Shown here: piece by piece, positions 26,447 to 37,200 of the stretch
How positions within the stretch are numbered: the stretch's first letter is position 1
How the letters are laid out: every line of letters begins with the position of its first letter
Source: Streptomyces djakartensis
Lineage (GTDB): Bacteria; Actinomycetota; Actinomycetes; Streptomycetales; Streptomycetaceae
Assembly (NCBI RefSeq): GCF_014651075.1
Contig: NZ_BMWE01000006.1
Span: 124,001-188,000, forward strand
DNA: 64,000 nucleotides
Direction of reading: 5' to 3'
Notes under the pieces: model-generated
Database searches by the model: none
Told to the model about the DNA's origin: nothing
The model's input: the letters and a program-made list of their open reading frames with translations, nothing else
Position numbers and translations under genes: made by a program

Positions 26447-27946
26447 TCAGATCCGCCGCAGCGCGAACCAGAGTTCCATGCGTACGTCCGGGTCGTCCAG
26501 GTCCGTCTCCAGCAGGGCGGCGCACCGGGCGATGCGCTGCCGCACGGTGTTGCGGTGCACCGAAAGGGCGACGGCGGTGCGGTCCCAACTGCCGTGCAGG
26601 GACAGCCAGGTGCGCAGCGTCTCGGTGAGCGCGGGCCGGGCCGTGACGGGGGCGAGGAGCGTACGTGCGTGGGCCACCGCCTCGTCCGGCGGGATCAGGT
26701 CGGCCAGAGCGGGGCGCGGACCGTGCCTCAGCAGCGGGGTGCGGGTGGCGCGGGCCCGGGCCAGGGCGCGGGCCGCCTGGGTGTCGGCGGCGGGCCAGTC
26801 CTGAGGGGCGACGCAGGCGCTGACGCCCAGGGTCCAGCCGGGCAGCGGGGCCGGTGGCCGGTCGGCCGGGACCAGGACCCGTACGACGTCGCCCACCGGG
26901 TCGACCAGGGCGGAGCCGAGCGCCGCGCCCAGCGCTGAGGCCGCGATCTGGTCCGGGACGCCCTGACCGTCCGGCCGGGCGTGCACGACGACCCAGCGCC
27001 GCCCGCCGAGCAGCGGAGCGACCTCCTCGGGCGCGGCTCCCAGCAGCAGCCGCACCAGCGCCGAGGAACGGGCGGCACCGGTGCCGCTCTGCTGCTCACC
27101 GGTGAGGAGTGACAGCAGCACGGCCGCGACGGACGCGACGGTGTGGTCCCCCGGCGCGCGCTCCGGCACGGCGACCCCGAGCACGAAGCCGTGCCCGGCG
27201 CCGAGGGCGTAGGCGGCCAGGTGCGTGCCGAAGGCGGTGTCGGTGGCGGAGGCGGGGTGGGGCGGCCCCGCGGACACCCCGGGCCCACCGGACCCCCCGT
27301 CCGCCGGCCGTACCACCTCCGCCAGCCCCGCCAGTGCCGAGGCCGCCTCCTTCCCGGGCTGCCGTCCCGCCCCCGCGATCTGTGCCCCCTCCGGCCCGTA
27401 CAGCACCGCCCAGCCACCCAGTCGCTGGGCGAGCTGCCGGAGGACCGACGGGACCGGGTCGGGACGGGAGGCGGCGGCGGTGAGGCTCTGCTGGGCCTCG
27501 GTGACGCGGCGGAGCTCGGCCAGGCGGGCCCGGGCCATCAGCTGCCAGACCGCGCGGGCCACGCCCGAGAAGGTGGTCTGCGGCGGCACCTCCAGCAGCG
27601 GCAGACCGTGCCTCTCGCAGGCCTCGACCAGCGCCCTCGGCACCGTGTCGTGCACCGGCGCCACCCCGAAGCCCAGGGCCGCGCCGCCCGCGGCCACGAT
27701 CCGGGACACGTAGTCGTCGAAGTACGTCCCTGAGCCCGCCGCCTCCGGGATGTGCACGCCCGCCGTGAGCAGCAGTTCCCCGCCCAGCAGGTACGGGTAC
27801 GGGTCCGCCATCTCCGAGGTGTGCACCCAGTGCACGACGGCCGTGGGGTCGTCCGGGCCGGCGATCCGGCGCAGGGCCAGATCCTCACGGGCCAGCAGGG
27901 ACGCGAGGAGAACGGGGGGCGTCGGGGGCACCGCCGGATCGGGCAT
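26447..27946 (-). CDS. PucR-family transcriptional activator
   Basis: A 499-residue regulator with an N-terminal PucR ligand-sensing domain (LLASLLAREDLALRRIAG through LLEVPPQTTFSGVARAVWQL), a GGDEF-like middle region, and a C-terminal PucR HTH (DRTAVALSVHRNTVRQRIAR). The family usually activates nitrogen-compound catabolism. It is divergent from the symporter, ureohydrolase and ThDP-enzyme genes, so it probably senses a guanidino compound or other nitrogen source (inference). ATG at 27946 has GGAGGG 10 bases upstream; longer starts exist but lack this site. Confidence 0.85.
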   Translation of the reverse strand: MPDPAVPPTPPVLLASLLAREDLALRRIAGPDDPTAVVHWVHTSEMADPYPYLLGGELLLTAGVHIPEAAGSGTYFDDYVSRIVAAGGAALGFGVAPVHDTVPRALVEACERHGLPLLEVPPQTTFSGVARAVWQLMARARLAELRRVTEAQQSLTAAASRPDPVPSVLRQLAQRLGGWAVLYGPEGAQIAGAGRQPGKEAASALAGLAEVVRPADGGSGGPGVSAGPPHPASATDTAFGTHLAAYALGAGHGFVLGVAVPERAPGDHTVASVAAVLLSLLTGEQQSGTGAARSSALVRLLLGAAPEEVAPLLGGRRWVVVHARPDGQGVPDQIAASALGAALGSALVDPVGDVVRVLVPADRPPAPLPGWTLGVSACVAPQDWPAADTQAARALARARATRTPLLRHGPRPALADLIPPDEAVAHARTLLAPVTARPALTETLRTWLSLHGSWDRTAVALSVHRNTVRQRIARCAALLETDLDDPDVRMELWFALRRI

Positions 27947-27971
27947 GGTGTGCGTTCCCTCCATACAGGCG

Positions 27972-27993
27972 CCACTCAAGTGGATGAAACGTA
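27972..27993. promoter_or_regulatory. Candidate PucR site in divergent promoter region
   Basis: The palindrome CCACT-CA-AGTGG (27972-27983) is followed at once by GATGAAACGTA (27983-27993). An almost identical GATGAAGCGTA occurs at 29577-29587, upstream of the ureohydrolase. The shared motif marks a possible PucR binding element. Confidence 0.45.
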
Positions 27994-28079
27994 CACTTCG
28001 CAGTCGCTTTCCGGCCACCTAGGGTCAGTGCTCGTCCACCTCGTCCCCCGCCGCTGAAGCGTGCGCGAAGGAGGTCCTC

Positions 28080-29540
28080 ATGGCCGTCGACTATCTCGTG
28101 ATCGTCGCCTACCTGGCCGGGATGCTGGCCATGGGCTGGTGGGGCATGCGCCGCGCCCGGTCCAAGAGCGAGTTCCTGGTGGCCGGCCGGCGCCTCGGCC
28201 CCGCCATGTACTCCGGCACCATGGCGGCGATCGTCCTCGGCGGCGCCTCCACCATCGGCGGTGTGGGACTGGGCTACCAGTACGGCCTGTCCGGCGCCTG
28301 GATGGTCTTCACCATCGGCCTGGGCCTGCTCGCCCTGTCCGTCTTCTTCTCCGCCCGCGTCGCCCGGCTGAAGGTGTACACCGTCTCCGAGATGCTCGAC
28401 CTGCGCTACGGGGGCCGGGCGGGCGTGATCTCCGGTGTCGTCATGTGGGCGTACACCCTCATGCTCGCGGTGACCTCGACCATCGCGTACGCCACGATCT
28501 TCGACGTCCTGTTCGACATGAACCGCACGCTCGCGATCGTCCTCGGCGGCTCCATCGTCGTCGCCTACTCGACGCTCGGCGGGATGTGGTCGATCACCCT
28601 CACGGACATGGTGCAGTTCGTCGTGAAGACCATCGGCGTGCTGCTCCTGCTGCTGCCGATCGCCGTCGTCAAGGCCGGCGGCTTCGGCGAGATGAGGGAC
28701 CGGCTGCCCACCGAGTACTTCGACCCGCTGGGCATCGGCGGCGAGACGATCTTCACCTACGTGCTGATCTACACCTTCGGCATGCTCATCGGACAGGACA
28801 TCTGGCAGCGCGTCTTCACCGCCCGCAGTGACCGGACCGCCAAGTGGGGCGGGACCGTCGCCGGTACCTACTGCCTCGCGTACGCCCTCGCCGGCGCGGT
28901 CATCGGCACGGCGGCCAAGGTGCTGTACCCGAAGCTCGGCAGCGCGGACGACGCCTTCGCGACCATCGTGAAGGAGGAACTGCCCGTCGGAGTCAGGGGG
29001 TTGGTGCTGGCCGCCGCCCTGGCCGCCGTGATGTCGACGTCGTCCGGCGCGCTGATCGCCTGCGCCACCGTCGCCAACAACGACATCTGGTCCCGACTGC
29101 GGGGCGTCGTCACCTCGTCGGGGGCCGAGCGCGACGAGGTGAAGGGCAACCGGGCCTTCATCCTGCTCATGGGCCTCGCGGTCATCGGCACGGCCATCGC
29201 GATCGACAACGTCGTGGAGGCGCTGACCGTCGCCTACAACCTCCTCGTCGGCGGACTGCTCGTGCCGATCCTCGGCGGGCTGGTGTGGAAGCGGGGCACG
29301 GTGTACGGCGCCCTCGCCTCCGTCGTGGTCGGCGGGCTGGCGGTCATCGCGCTGATGGCGACGCACGGCATCCTCGCCAACGAGCCCGTCTACTACGGAC
29401 TGCTCGCCTCCCTCGCCGCCTATCTGTCCGTCTCCCTGGCCACCCCCGCCACCGACCCGGCCGTCCTCGCCGCCTGGCGCGAGCGGCTCACCGGGCGCAC
29501 CCCCGAACTCCCGTCCGAACCGGTCACGACTCCCCGGTAG
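28080..29540 (+). CDS. Sodium:solute symporter (SSS family)
   Basis: A 486-residue membrane protein with about 13 hydrophobic helices, starting MAVDYLVIVAYLAGMLAMGWW. The SSS core is visible: AAIVLGGASTIGGVGLGYQYG, then the Na+-site helix VLAAALAAVMSTSSGALIACATVANNDIW. It imports an organic solute with sodium; within this cluster the likely cargo is a guanidino or related nitrogen compound, but sequence does not define it. A textbook ribosome site AAGGAGGT precedes the ATG at 28080. The gene is first in the transcript divergent from pucR. Confidence 0.9.
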   Translation: MAVDYLVIVAYLAGMLAMGWWGMRRARSKSEFLVAGRRLGPAMYSGTMAAIVLGGASTIGGVGLGYQYGLSGAWMVFTIGLGLLALSVFFSARVARLKVYTVSEMLDLRYGGRAGVISGVVMWAYTLMLAVTSTIAYATIFDVLFDMNRTLAIVLGGSIVVAYSTLGGMWSITLTDMVQFVVKTIGVLLLLLPIAVVKAGGFGEMRDRLPTEYFDPLGIGGETIFTYVLIYTFGMLIGQDIWQRVFTARSDRTAKWGGTVAGTYCLAYALAGAVIGTAAKVLYPKLGSADDAFATIVKEELPVGVRGLVLAAALAAVMSTSSGALIACATVANNDIWSRLRGVVTSSGAERDEVKGNRAFILLMGLAVIGTAIAIDNVVEALTVAYNLLVGGLLVPILGGLVWKRGTVYGALASVVVGGLAVIALMATHGILANEPVYYGLLASLAAYLSVSLATPATDPAVLAAWRERLTGRTPELPSEPVTTPR

Positions 29541-29552
29541 AGTCATACACCA

Positions 29553-29587
29553 AGCAGTACATAGCAGTGCATACGCGATGAAGCGTA
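29553..29587. promoter_or_regulatory. Tandem direct repeat and shared motif before ureohydrolase
   Basis: AGCAGTACAT (29553-29562) is followed without spacing by AGCAGTGCAT (29563-29572), then GATGAAGCGTA (29577-29587), which also occurs in the pucR promoter region. This AT-richer 66-base gap is a plausible regulator-binding and promoter region for the two downstream genes. Confidence 0.5.
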
Positions 29588-29606
29588 AGAGAGAAGGCAT
29601 TTCCTG

Positions 29607-30590
29607 ATGAGCAGCAACGAGACTCCCCGCGGGCCCGTCGACTCCTCCCGCGTCCCGCGGTACGCCGGCCCCGCGACCTTCGCCCGGCTGCCCCGGCTCG
29701 ACGAGGTCGGCGGACGGGCCGATGTGGCCGTGGTCGGCGTGCCGTTCGACTCGGGTGTCTCGTACCGGCCGGGTGCCCGCTTCGGCGGCAACGCCATCCG
29801 CGAGGCGTCCCGGCTGCTGCGCCCGTACAACCCGGCGCAGGACGCCTCGCCCTTCGCCCTGGCCCAGGTCGCGGACGGCGGTGACATCGCCGTCAACCCG
29901 TTCAACATCAACGAGGCCGTCGAGACCGTGGAGGCCGCCGCGGACGACCTCCTCGGCTCCGGCGCCCGTCTGATGACGCTCGGCGGCGACCACACCATCG
30001 CGCTGCCCCTGCTGCGCTCGGTGGCGAAGAAGCACGGCCCGGTGGCCCTGCTGCACTTCGACGCCCACCTCGACACCTGGGACACCTACTTCGGCGCCGA
30101 GTACACGCACGGCACCCCCTTCCGCCGCGCCGTCGAGGAGGGCATCCTCGACACCTCGGCGCTCTCCCACGTCGGCACCCGCGGCCCGCTCTACGGCAAG
30201 CAGGACCTCACCGACGACGAGAAGATGGGCTTCGGCATCGTCACCTCGGCGGACGTCTACCGGCGCGGCGCCGACGAGGTCGCCGACCAGCTGCGCCAGC
30301 GCATCGGCGACCGGCCGCTGTACATCTCCATCGACATCGACTGCCTGGACCCGGCCCACGCGCCCGGCACCGGCACTCCCGAGGCCGGCGGCATGACCTC
30401 GCGCGAGCTGCTGGAGATCCTTCGCGGGCTGGCGTCCTGCAACCTGGTCTCCGCGGACGTCGTCGAGGTGGCCCCCGCGTACGATCACGCCGAGATCACG
30501 TCGGTGGCCGCGTCCCACACGGCGTACGAACTGACCACGATCATGTCCCGCCAGATCGCCGCGGCCCGGAAGGACTCGGAAGCGAAGTGA
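29607..30590 (+). CDS. Agmatinase-family ureohydrolase, probable guanidinobutyrase
   Basis: A 327-residue binuclear-manganese ureohydrolase. Metal ligands are visible in [29 protein letters not shown] and [20 protein letters not shown]. It releases urea from a guanidino substrate. Family members include agmatinase, guanidinobutyrase and guanidinopropionase. The adjoining ThDP enzyme, possibly a 5-guanidino-2-oxopentanoate decarboxylase, favours guanidinobutyrate to GABA plus urea. Its 3' end overlaps the next start by 4 bases, so the two are coupled. Confidence 0.85.
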   Translation: MSSNETPRGPVDSSRVPRYAGPATFARLPRLDEVGGRADVAVVGVPFDSGVSYRPGARFGGNAIREASRLLRPYNPAQDASPFALAQVADGGDIAVNPFNINEAVETVEAAADDLLGSGARLMTLGGDHTIALPLLRSVAKKHGPVALLHFDAHLDTWDTYFGAEYTHGTPFRRAVEEGILDTSALSHVGTRGPLYGKQDLTDDEKMGFGIVTSADVYRRGADEVADQLRQRIGDRPLYISIDIDCLDPAHAPGTGTPEAGGMTSRELLEILRGLASCNLVSADVVEVAPAYDHAEITSVAASHTAYELTTIMSRQIAAARKDSEAK

Positions 30591-32272
30591 CGCACGACCA
30601 CGACCTGGTGCTCCGCCCCACGCCCGCCCAGACGGAGGCGGCACTGAACCCCCCGCCCGGCCGCACCGGCGGAGACCTGGTCGTGGAGACGCTGGCCGGG
30701 CTGGGCGCGACGACCGTGTTCGGTCTGCCCGGCCAGCACGCGCTCGGCATGTTCGACGCGCTGCGCCGCTCCGACCTGAGGTACATCGGCCTGCGGGTCG
30801 AGAACAACGCCGGGTTCGCGGCCGACGCCTACGGCCGGATCACCGGCGAGGCCGCGCCGCTGCTGCTGTCGACGGGGCCGGGCGCCCTGACCTCCCTCGC
30901 CGCCCTCCAGGAGGCCGCTGCCGCCTCCGCACCCGTCCTCGCGATCAGCAGCCAGGTCCCGACGGCGGGGCTCGGTGGGGGCCGGCACGGTTACCTCCAC
31001 GAACTGCCCGACCAGGCGGCCTCGTTCCGGGGCGTGGTGAAGTCGGTCCACACCGTCCGCGCCCAGTCCCAGATCCCGTCCGCCCTCGAGGCGGCCTGGA
31101 AGTCGGCGCTGACCGCCCCGCACGGCCCGGTGTGGGTGGAGATCCCGCAGGACGTGCTGCTCGCCGAGACGTCGATCCCCCAGGTGACCGGCGGCGACGC
31201 CTTCCCCGAGGAGCTGCCGCCGCGGCCCGAACTGACCGCCGTGGCCGCCGACCTGCTGTCCAACGCGGCCCGTCCGGCGATCATCGCGGGCGGTGGAGTG
31301 GTGCGCGCGGACGCCTCGGGCAAGCTCAGGCAGCTGGCCGAGCTGCTCCGGGCGCCCGTCGTCACGACCCCCGGCGGCAAGGGCGCGTTCCCCTGGAAGC
31401 ACCCGCTGTCCCTCCAGTCCTGGATCGAGGACCGGCACACCACCGACTTCCTGGAAGACGCGGACGTCCTGCTCGTCGTCGGCTCCGGACTGGGGGAACT
31501 GTCCTCCAACTACCACACGTTCAAGCCCCGGGGCCGGGTCATCCAGATCGAGGCCGACCTCGGCAAGCTGGAGTCCAACCACCCGGCGCTGGGCATCCAC
31601 GCGGACGCCCGCCTCGCGCTGCAGGCGCTGCTGGAGACGGCGTCGCCACGCGAGGACGCGACCGCGGCCGACCGGGTCCGGGACCTGCTCGCGAAGGTCG
31701 CCGACCGCATCGCCGGACAGGGACTCACCCTGGAACAGGACGTGCTGGCGGCCGTCCGCCGGGCGCTTCCCGCCGACTCCCCGTCCTTCTGGGACATGAC
31801 CATCCTCGCGTACTGGGCCTGGTCGGCCTTCGACGCCAAGGGCCCCAACCACCTGCACTCCGCCCAGGGCGCGGGCGGCCTCGGCTACGCCTTCCCGGCG
31901 GCACTCGGCGCGGCGGCCGCCGACCCGACCCGGCCGGTCCTCGCGGTCTCCGGCGACGGCGGGGCCCTGTACTCGATCGCCGAGCTTGCGACGGCCCGCC
32001 AGTACGGCCTCGACGTCACCTGGCTGATCGTCGACGACGGCGGCTACGGCATCCTGCGCGAGTACATGAACGACGCGTTCGGCGAGGCGACCGCGACGGA
32101 ACTGACCCGGCCGGACTACGTGGCACTGGCGGAGTCCTTCGGCGTCCCCGGGGTCCGGACGACCCCGGAGAACCTGGAGCGGGACCTCGCGGAGCAACTC
32201 GCGGCGCCGGGCCCCTCGGTGGTCCTGCTCCCGGCCGTGCTGCGGATGTTCGCGCCCACGCACCTGGGCTGA
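30587..32272 (+). CDS. ThDP-dependent decarboxylase, acetolactate synthase-like
   Basis: A 561-residue ThDP enzyme with the usual three domains: an N-terminal pyrimidine-binding domain ([37 protein letters not shown]), a central domain ([18 protein letters not shown]) and a C-terminal pyrophosphate domain with [15 protein letters not shown] and [14 protein letters not shown]. Acetolactate synthase for biosynthesis is unlikely because no regulatory subunit is near. Coupling by GTGA to the ureohydrolase suggests decarboxylation of 2-keto-arginine to 4-guanidinobutyraldehyde (AruI-like), an inference from context. The matching aldehyde dehydrogenase and transaminase are not in the window. Confidence 0.8.
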   Translation: MTHDHDLVLRPTPAQTEAALNPPPGRTGGDLVVETLAGLGATTVFGLPGQHALGMFDALRRSDLRYIGLRVENNAGFAADAYGRITGEAAPLLLSTGPGALTSLAALQEAAAASAPVLAISSQVPTAGLGGGRHGYLHELPDQAASFRGVVKSVHTVRAQSQIPSALEAAWKSALTAPHGPVWVEIPQDVLLAETSIPQVTGGDAFPEELPPRPELTAVAADLLSNAARPAIIAGGGVVRADASGKLRQLAELLRAPVVTTPGGKGAFPWKHPLSLQSWIEDRHTTDFLEDADVLLVVGSGLGELSSNYHTFKPRGRVIQIEADLGKLESNHPALGIHADARLALQALLETASPREDATAADRVRDLLAKVADRIAGQGLTLEQDVLAAVRRALPADSPSFWDMTILAYWAWSAFDAKGPNHLHSAQGAGGLGYAFPAALGAAAADPTRPVLAVSGDGGALYSIAELATARQYGLDVTWLIVDDGGYGILREYMNDAFGEATATELTRPDYVALAESFGVPGVRTTPENLERDLAEQLAAPGPSVVLLPAVLRMFAPTHLG

Positions 32273-32288
32273 GCGCCCCGGCCGGCCG

Positions 32289-32891
32289 TCAGAGGCCGTC
32301 GCGGACCATCGCGGCGACGATGCGGACGTGGCGGTCGGCCGCCGCGTTCGACCACTCGTTGTCGTAGTTGAGGCCGTAGGGCCAGAAGTGCCCGCCGCCG
32401 GTTGAGATCTTGGCGCCCGAGCCGTCGTACTGCTTGACCAGAGCGGTGGCCTGCCCGCCGGTCCAGGTGCCGCTGCCGCCGAGGCGCGGCCAGCCGGAGC
32501 TGGTGCCCACGCCGATGGTGTGGGAGATCTCGTGCAGGGCCGTCCGCTCGTTCATGTAGCTCCGGTTGCCGCCGAAGCGGATCGTGCCGTTGATGTTGCC
32601 GTCGGCGGTGGGGACGCCCGGCTCGTAGCGGACGGTGATGGTCTTGCCCAGGTCGCTGAGGTTGTTGTAGCGCGCCACCGCCGCGTTCATGGCCCGGGTG
32701 ATGGCGTCGTAGGCGGTGCGCTGGTCCTCGGTGGGGTTGCTCGCGCGGACGAGGGACCAGGTGATGGTGGCCGCCGCGGCGCGGTCCCGGGCCGGTGCGG
32801 GCGCCGTCCGCGGGGTGGCGGCCTGGGCGACGCCGGGGCCGGTCAGGAGCGCGGCCGTCAGAGTGGCTATGACCGCCTTGCGTGGGTTCAC
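32289..32891 (-). CDS. Secreted HExxH protein, putative zinc metalloprotease
   Basis: A 200-residue exported protein. GTG at 32891 has GGAGG 7 bases upstream and gives a Sec signal (KAVIATLTAALLTGPGVAQA). The mature part contains ALHEISHTIGVGTSSGW, an HExxH zinc site with a following Gly as in metzincin-like folds, but the third metzincin His is not in the canonical place. The segment RFGGNRSYMNERT precedes it. The family is uncertain and activity is unproven. It converges on the ThDP gene with a 16-base gap. Confidence 0.75.
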   Translation of the reverse strand: MNPRKAVIATLTAALLTGPGVAQAATPRTAPAPARDRAAAATITWSLVRASNPTEDQRTAYDAITRAMNAAVARYNNLSDLGKTITVRYEPGVPTADGNINGTIRFGGNRSYMNERTALHEISHTIGVGTSSGWPRLGGSGTWTGGQATALVKQYDGSGAKISTGGGHFWPYGLNYDNEWSNAAADRHVRIVAAMVRDGL

Positions 32892-33137
32892 GGGGGATCC
32901 TCCGGTGGGGTGGCCGTGACGCGTGGGGGCGAAACTTCGCACGGCGTTCGGGATCTCGGGCGAACGAGTGGCGAACTCTGCTGCCCGGTGCGGCAGTTGG
33001 GGCGCTGCCGACCGCAAGTATCCCGACGGGAGAGAGGGCGTCAAGAGTCCCGGCAGGACACGGCCCTCGGTAACGACTCGCACAAGCCTTCGTCAACGCC
33101 TACAACCATTCCTCCTGGCCCGTGAGTCGAAGGCTGC

Positions 33138-33989
33138 ATGAATCCTGGAATATCCCGCCGCGCGAGAGTACTCGCGGCGGCCTTGGGTACGGGCGTGCTC
33201 GTGCCGCTCGTCGCCGCCGCCACGCCCGCCGCCGCAGCCCCCGCGGCCGTGACCTGCACGTCCGCCAAGGCCGGGCTCGCCGCCAAGCTGCAGCAGGACA
33301 TCACCGCCGCGCTCGCGGGCCGCCAGGGCACCGTCGCGCTGGGTCTGTACGACCGCAGCACCGCCACCACCTGCACGCTGCGCGCGAGCTCCGCCTACGA
33401 CTCGGCCAGCGTCGTGAAGGTCACCGTCCTCGCCGCCCTGCTCTGGGACGCGAAGAAGAGCAACCGGTATCTCACCGACCGTGAGACCACCCTCGCCAAA
33501 GCCATGATCACCACGTCGGACAACGCCGCCACCTCCACCCTGTGGAGGCAGCTCGGCCTGACGAAGATCAACGGCTTCCTCACCGCCGCCGGCATGACCC
33601 AGACCAAGCCCGGCGCGAACGGCTACTGGGGCCTGACGCAGATCACCGTCACCGACGAGCAGAAGCTGCTGAAGCTCCTCACGGCCAGGAACGCGGTCCT
33701 CAGCGACAACTCCCGCGCCTACGTCCTCAAGCTGATGGGCCAGGTCGTCTCGTCCCAGCGCTGGGGCACGCCGTACGGAGCGCCCTCCGGCGTCACCGTG
33801 GCCGTGAAGAACGGCTGGCTGCAGCGCTCCACCTACGGCTGGCGCGTGCACAGCGTCGGCGCGTTCAAGGGCGGCGGCCACGACTACGTGATGACGGTGC
33901 TCACCCACGGAAACAGCACCATGAACTACGGCATCGCCACCATCCAGGCCGTGGCCAGGACCATCCACCGGGACCTGGCGGCGAGCTGA
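33138..33989 (+). CDS. Secreted class A beta-lactamase-like serine hydrolase
   Basis: A 283-residue exported protein with a signal peptide ending in the Ala-rich ATPAAAAPAA stretch. Penicillin-recognising motifs are ordered correctly: SVVK (Ser91-Lys94), SDN (127-129) and KNG in AVKNGWLQRS, where class A enzymes usually have KTG or KSG. The Glu166-type omega-loop residue is not obvious. It may be a peptidoglycan-acting or inactive penicillin-binding relative rather than a resistance enzyme. It is a single gene divergent from the HExxH gene. Confidence 0.8.
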   Translation: MNPGISRRARVLAAALGTGVLVPLVAAATPAAAAPAAVTCTSAKAGLAAKLQQDITAALAGRQGTVALGLYDRSTATTCTLRASSAYDSASVVKVTVLAALLWDAKKSNRYLTDRETTLAKAMITTSDNAATSTLWRQLGLTKINGFLTAAGMTQTKPGANGYWGLTQITVTDEQKLLKLLTARNAVLSDNSRAYVLKLMGQVVSSQRWGTPYGAPSGVTVAVKNGWLQRSTYGWRVHSVGAFKGGGHDYVMTVLTHGNSTMNYGIATIQAVARTIHRDLAAS

Positions 33990-34206
33990 TCTTCACCAGC
34001 TCAGAGGACCCCTGCTCACTCGTTTCGAGCACGCACAGACACCCTGGGGGCGCGGGCGGTATCGACATGCGGCTCCGCCGCGTGGGCGCGATCGACCCCC
34101 ACGGCGCGGCACCGGAGGACGAACAGAAATTGTTGCGGCGGGATGAAATCCGCTCCCACCCGCGTTGGTGTCTTCCGGCAGACCAGGACGACGGAAGGGC
34201 ACCGGC

Positions 34207-37200
34207 GTGACACCGAAACGGGGATGGGCACGACGACTGTGGGCCTACGCGTGGCACCACCCGAAGGACGTCGTACTCGCCCTCGGCTCCTCCCTCGCCG
34301 GCATGGCCGTCATGGCCCTCGTCCCCCTGATCACCAAGGTGATCATCGACGACGTCATCAGCGACCACACCCGGGACATGACCACCTGGGCCGGTCTGCT
34401 GATCGCCGCCGCCCTGGTCGTCTACGTCCTCACCTACATCCGCCGCTACTACGGCGGCCGCCTCGCCCTCGCCGTCCAGCACGACCTGCGGACGGCGATG
34501 TACGGCACGATCACCCGCCTCGACGGCCGACGCCAGGACGAGCTGTCCACCGGCCAGGTCGTCGGCCGGGCCACCAGCGACCTCCAGCTGATCCAGGGCC
34601 TGCTCTTCATGCTCCCGATGACCATCGGGAACTTCCTGCTGTTCGCGATCTCCCTGGTGATCATGGCGTCGCTGTCGTGGCCCCTCACCCTCGTCGCCCT
34701 GGCGGTGGCCCCCGCCATCTGGTGGATCGCCAAGCGCAGCCGCACCCGCCTGCACCCCTCCACCTGGTACGCGCAGGCCCAGGCCGCCGCCGTCGCCGGA
34801 GTCGTCGACGGCGCCGTCAGCGGCGTACGCGTCGTGAAGGGCTTCGGGCAGGAGGAGCAGGAGACCGGCAAGCTCCGGGACGTCAGCCGCAGGCTCTTCG
34901 CCGGCCGGCTGCGCACCATCCGCCTGAACTCGGTCTACACCCCGGCCCTCCAGGCCGTCCCGGCGCTCGGCCAGGTCGCGATGCTGGCCCTCGGCGGCTG
35001 GCTGGCGGTGCGCGGGCACATCACGCTCGGCACCTTCGTCGCCTTCTCCACCTACCTCGCCCAGCTGGTCGGGCCGGTCCGCATGCTCGCCATGGTGCTC
35101 ACCGTCGGCCAGCAGGCCCGCGCCGGCACCGAGCGCGTCCTGGAACTGATCGACACCGAGCCCTCCCTCCAGGACGGCACCAAGGAACTGCCCGCCGACG
35201 CCCCCGCCACCGTCGAGTTCGACGACGTCTCCTTCGGCTACGACACCGACCACCCGGTCCTCGACGGGCTGTCCTTCGAGATCCGCCCGGGCGAGACCCT
35301 CGCCGTGGTCGGCTCCTCCGGCTCCGGCAAGTCCACGGTCTCCCTCCTCCTGCCGCGCTTCTACGACGTCACCCGGGGTGCCGTGCTCGTCGGCGGCCAC
35401 GACGTGCGCGAGCTGTCCCTGGAGTCGCTGCGCGCGGCGATCGGCCTGGTCCCGGAGGACTCCTTCCTCTTCTCCGACACGGTCCGCAACAACATCGCCT
35501 ACGGCCGCCCGGACGCCACCCAGGAGGAGATCGAGGAGGCCGCTCGCGCCGCCCAGGCGGACCGTTTCATCCAGGAGCTCCCCGACGGTTACGACACCAC
35601 CGTCGGCGAGCACGGCCTCACCCTCTCCGGCGGTCAGCGCCAGCGCGTCGCCCTCGCCCGCGCCATCCTCAGCGACCCGCGCCTGCTGGTCCTGGACGAC
35701 GCCACCTCCGCCGTGGACGCCCGGGTCGAGCACGAGATCCACGAGGCCCTGAAGGGCGTCATGCGGGGCCGCACTACCCTGCTGATCGCGCACCGCCGCT
35801 CCACCCTGAACCTCGCCGACCGGATCGCCGTCCTGGACGGCGGCCGCCTCGCCGACATCGGCACCCACGACGAGCTCCAGGAGCGCTCCGCCCTCTACCG
35901 GCGCCTGCTCACCGACCCCGACGAGCTGGGCGCCGTCTCCCCGGGCCACACCCAGCCGGCCTGCCCGCAGGAGGACACCTCCGTCCGGGACGAGCTGGAC
36001 GCGGAGTTCGACGCCGAGCGCGGGGTCACGCCCCGGCTGTGGACCGGTGACCGCGAGCGCGAGGACACCGCCCTCGCCGAGAGCCCCGCCACCCCCGAGC
36101 TCCTCGCCCAGGTCGAGGCGCTGCCCCCGGCGACCGACGTGCCCGACGTGGACGAGTCCCGGGCGGTCCGGCCGGAGGAGTCGTACGGCCTGCGGCGGCT
36201 GCTGCGCGGCTTCGGGCTGCCGCTGCTGGTCAGTCTCCTGCTGGTCGCCGTCGACGCGGGCATGGGCCTGCTGCTGCCCGTGCTGATCCGGCACGGCATC
36301 GACTCGGGCGTCACACAGGTCGCGCTCGGCGCCGTCTGGGCGGCCTCCCTGCTGGGGCTGCTCACGGTGGTCGTGCAGTGGGCGGCCCAGATCGGTGAGA
36401 CCCGCATGACGGGACGCACCGGGGAGCGGGTCCTGTACTCGCTCCGGCTGAAGATCTTCGCCCAGCTCCAGCGCCTCGGGCTCGACTACTACGAGCGCGA
36501 GCTGACCGGCCGGATCATGACCCGGATGACGACCGACGTCGACGCGCTGTCGACGTTCCTGCAGACCGGCCTGGTCACGGCCTTCGTCTCGGTCGTCACG
36601 TTCTTCGGCATCATGGTCGCCCTGGTGGTGATCGACGTACAGCTCGCGCTGGTCGTCTTCGCGACGCTGCCGCCGCTGATCATCGCCACCTTCTTCTTCC
36701 GCCGGGCGAGCGTGAAGGCGTACGAACTGGCCCGCGAACGCGTGTCGGCGGTCAACGCCGACCTCCAGGAGTCGGTGTCGGGGCTGCGGATCGTGCAGGC
36801 CTTCCGGCGCGAGCGGGACGGCGGGCTGCGGTTCACCGAGCGCAGCGACAGCTACCGCCGGGCGCGCATCCGCGGCCAGTGGCTGATCTCCGTGTACTTC
36901 CCCTTCGTGCAGTTCCTGTCGTCGGTGGCGGCGGCGGCCGTACTGGTCGTGGGCGGTGCCCGGGTCGACGACGGGACACTCGCGATCGGCTCGCTGGTGG
37001 CGTACCTGCTCTACATCGACCTGTTCTTCGCCCCCGTGCAGCAGCTGTCCCAGGTCTTCGACGGATACCAGCAGGCGTCGGTGTCCCTGGGCCGCATCCA
37101 GGAGCTCCTCCAGGAGCCGACCTCCACGAAGTCCGCCGACGCGCCCCTCGACGTGCCGTCCCTGCGCGGGGAGATCGCCTTCGAGGACGTCCACTTCGCG

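Noticed and set aside
27885..30644. 919-residue minus-strand frame opposite symporter and ureohydrolase
   Set aside because: Shadow of two well-supported plus-strand genes; composition is His/Asp/Gly-rich noise.
30587..32272. Biosynthetic acetolactate synthase (ilvB)
   Set aside because: No regulatory subunit or ilvC nearby; coupled instead to a ureohydrolase under PucR.
33138..33989. Antibiotic resistance beta-lactamase
   Set aside because: SxxK and SDN are present but KTG is replaced by KNG and the omega-loop Glu is not evident, so activity on beta-lactams is not supported.
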